Shown in pieces: positions 63,158 to 64,000 of a stretch of 64,000 bases of DNA. How positions within the stretch are numbered: the first letter of the stretch is position 1; each line of letters opens with the position of its first letter. Position numbers and translations under genes: made by a program. The DNA comes from Pseudeuparius sepicola (lineage: Eukaryota; Arthropoda; Insecta; Coleoptera; Anthribidae): positions 58,844,560-58,908,559 of the forward strand of contig OY987301.1 in the NCBI GenBank assembly GCA_963920635.1. Reading direction: 5' to 3'. The notes under the pieces were generated by a model. It worked only from the letters and a program-made list of their open reading frames with translations. It did not search any database and was not told the DNA's origin.

Positions 63158-64000
63158 CGTCACTTAGAATTTTTTTAGAAAAATTTGGAGGGCGGAATCG
63201 TGTGGTAGAACTCAATTTACGTCGCATAGGAATTTTCTTTTCGAAGCATGTCAAAATTTTTGAAAATTAAAAAAGTGCGCTGGCCAGGCACTCAGAAATT
63301 TTTTAGAAAAATTTTGAGGGCAGAATCGTTTTGTAGAACTCAATTTACGTCGCGTAGGAATTTTTTTTCGGATTATGTCAACATTTTTGAAAATTGAAAA
63401 AGTAGGCTGGCCAGGCACTTAAAATTTTGAGGGCAGAATCGTTCTGTAGAACTCAATTTACGTCGCATAGGAATTTTCTTTTCGGAGCATGTCAACATTT
63501 TTGAAAATTGAAAAGGTGCGCTGGCCAGGCACTTATAATTTTTATAGAAAAATTTTGAGGGCGGAATCGTGTTGTAGAACTAAATTTACGTCGCATAGGA
63601 ATTTTCTTTTCGAAGCATGTCAAAATTTTTGAAAATTAAAAAAGTGCGCTGGCCAGGCACTCAGAAATTTTGTAGAAAAATTTTGAGGGCAGAATCGTTT
63701 TGTAGAACTCAATTTACGTCGCGTAGAAATTTTTTTTCGGATTATGTCAACATTTTTGAAAATTGAAAAAGTACGCTGGCCAGGCACTTAAAAATTTTTT
63801 AGAAAAATTTGGAGGCCGATATCGTGTTGTAGGACTCAATTTACGTCGCATAGGAATTTTCTTTTCGGAGCTTGTCAACATTTTTGAAATTTGAAGAAGT
63901 GCGCTGGCCAGGAACTTACAAATTTTTTAGAAAAATTTTGAGGGCGGAATCTGGTGTTAGAACTCAATTTACGTCGCATAGGACTTTTTTTTCAGATCAT
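63158..64000. repeat. First-family ten-mer, truncated by window end
   Basis: CCCGTCAC (private), CGAAGC, CGGATTATG, TAGGCTGG (63,403), ATAATTTTTATAG and AACTAAATTT monomers. It then jumps straight to a CGAAGC/CAAAATTTT monomer, skipping the CCTGGAAC, CGTAGAAC and ACTTAGATAT monomers found in other copies. ATTTTGTAG marks it as type a. The window ends within the CAGATCAT variant. Confidence 0.88.

Larger units (their letters stand above)
46991..64000. repeat. Satellite DNA array, right arm (~128-bp monomers)
   Basis: The same monomer family in the same orientation resumes directly after the unique island, starting in mid-monomer at the AAGTGCGCTGGCC segment, and runs to the window end. The first kilobase (to about 47.7 kb) carries many private substitutions. 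The rest is built from highly similar 0.46- to 3.2-kb blocks, several of which copy blocks in the left arm. The array leaves the window inside a monomer, so its right boundary is not visible. No coding or RNA gene is present. Confidence 0.98.

Noticed and set aside
1..64000. CRISPR array
   Set aside because: The repeats are about 128 bp and directly adjacent, with no unique spacers, leader or cas genes.
1..64000. CENP-B box in the monomer
   Set aside because: TTTTCGGAGCATG matches the TTCGnnnnA half of the motif, but the required CGGG half is absent (TCAA instead). Neither strand gives a full match.
1..64000. Telomeric repeats, rDNA or tRNA genes
   Set aside because: No TTAGG/TTAGGG-type runs, no rRNA-like conserved blocks and no tRNA cloverleaf were seen. 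All text outside the island is the same satellite.
1..64000. Inverted monomers or palindromic array arms
   Set aside because: Read through on both strands, all monomers keep the same orientation. No inversion junction was found.
1..64000. Whole array as an assembly artefact
   Set aside because: Large near-identical blocks raise the possibility, but copies carry private substitutions and different flanks. A pure collapse or duplication error would not produce the nested mosaic. Read-level data would still be needed for the youngest duplicates.

Overview
This window is almost entirely one tandem satellite DNA array. Head-to-tail copies of a roughly 128-bp, AT-rich monomer fill 1-46,776 and 46,991-64,000, about 500 copies in all and all in the same orientation. 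The only sequence that is not satellite is a 214-bp island at 46,777-46,990. I see no credible protein gene, tRNA, rRNA, CRISPR array or intact mobile element. The short ATG-started open frames on both strands (60-90 codons) are the monomer read in different phases. A 128-bp period is not a multiple of three, so these frames close after one or two monomers.

Such an array points to eukaryotic heterochromatin, either pericentromeric/centromeric or another constitutive block. I cannot name the species or match the monomer to a satellite I know. An exemplar consensus has 47 G+C in 128 bases (37%). It carries six CpGs where base composition predicts about four, so there is no sign of methylation-driven CpG loss. 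That would fit many insects and other lightly methylated invertebrates, but it is only a hint.

The interest lies in how the monomers are organised. Diagnostic variants (for example GGAGCAGCG, GGAGCGACGG, GGCCGATATC, CGGATTATG, CGGAGCTTG, CAGATCATG, ACGTAGC, ACATCGC, CGCAGAGG, and short monomers lacking 24 bp) recur in fixed orders and give nested higher-order repeats (HORs). From left to right: 1-14,970 is a 7,935-bp HOR present almost twice, containing 608-bp five-monomer units and 1.26-kb ten-monomer units. 14,971-28,515 is a second family with repeats of 2,860, 2,354 and about 2,015 bp. 28,516-38,652 is a mosaic of 2.6-kb and 1.5-kb duplicated blocks. 38,653-44,824 returns to the 1.26-kb family, where two alternating versions form a 2,518-bp superunit. 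44,715-46,318 repeats a block from near 5 kb. 46,319-47,150 is unusually diverged and holds the island. 47,150-50,386 is built from 933-bp and 460-bp repeats. 50,387-54,936 is a clean 2,275-bp tandem duplication. 54,323-59,107 is a displaced copy of 33,868-38,652. 57,000-63,157 is a 3,159-bp repeat, and the window ends inside the 1.26-kb family.

The picture fits an actively homogenising satellite that grows by unequal exchange and segmental amplification at several scales. The offsets given come from matching rare variants by eye. Boundaries are the points where aligned copies first differ, so each true breakpoint may lie up to tens of bases away.
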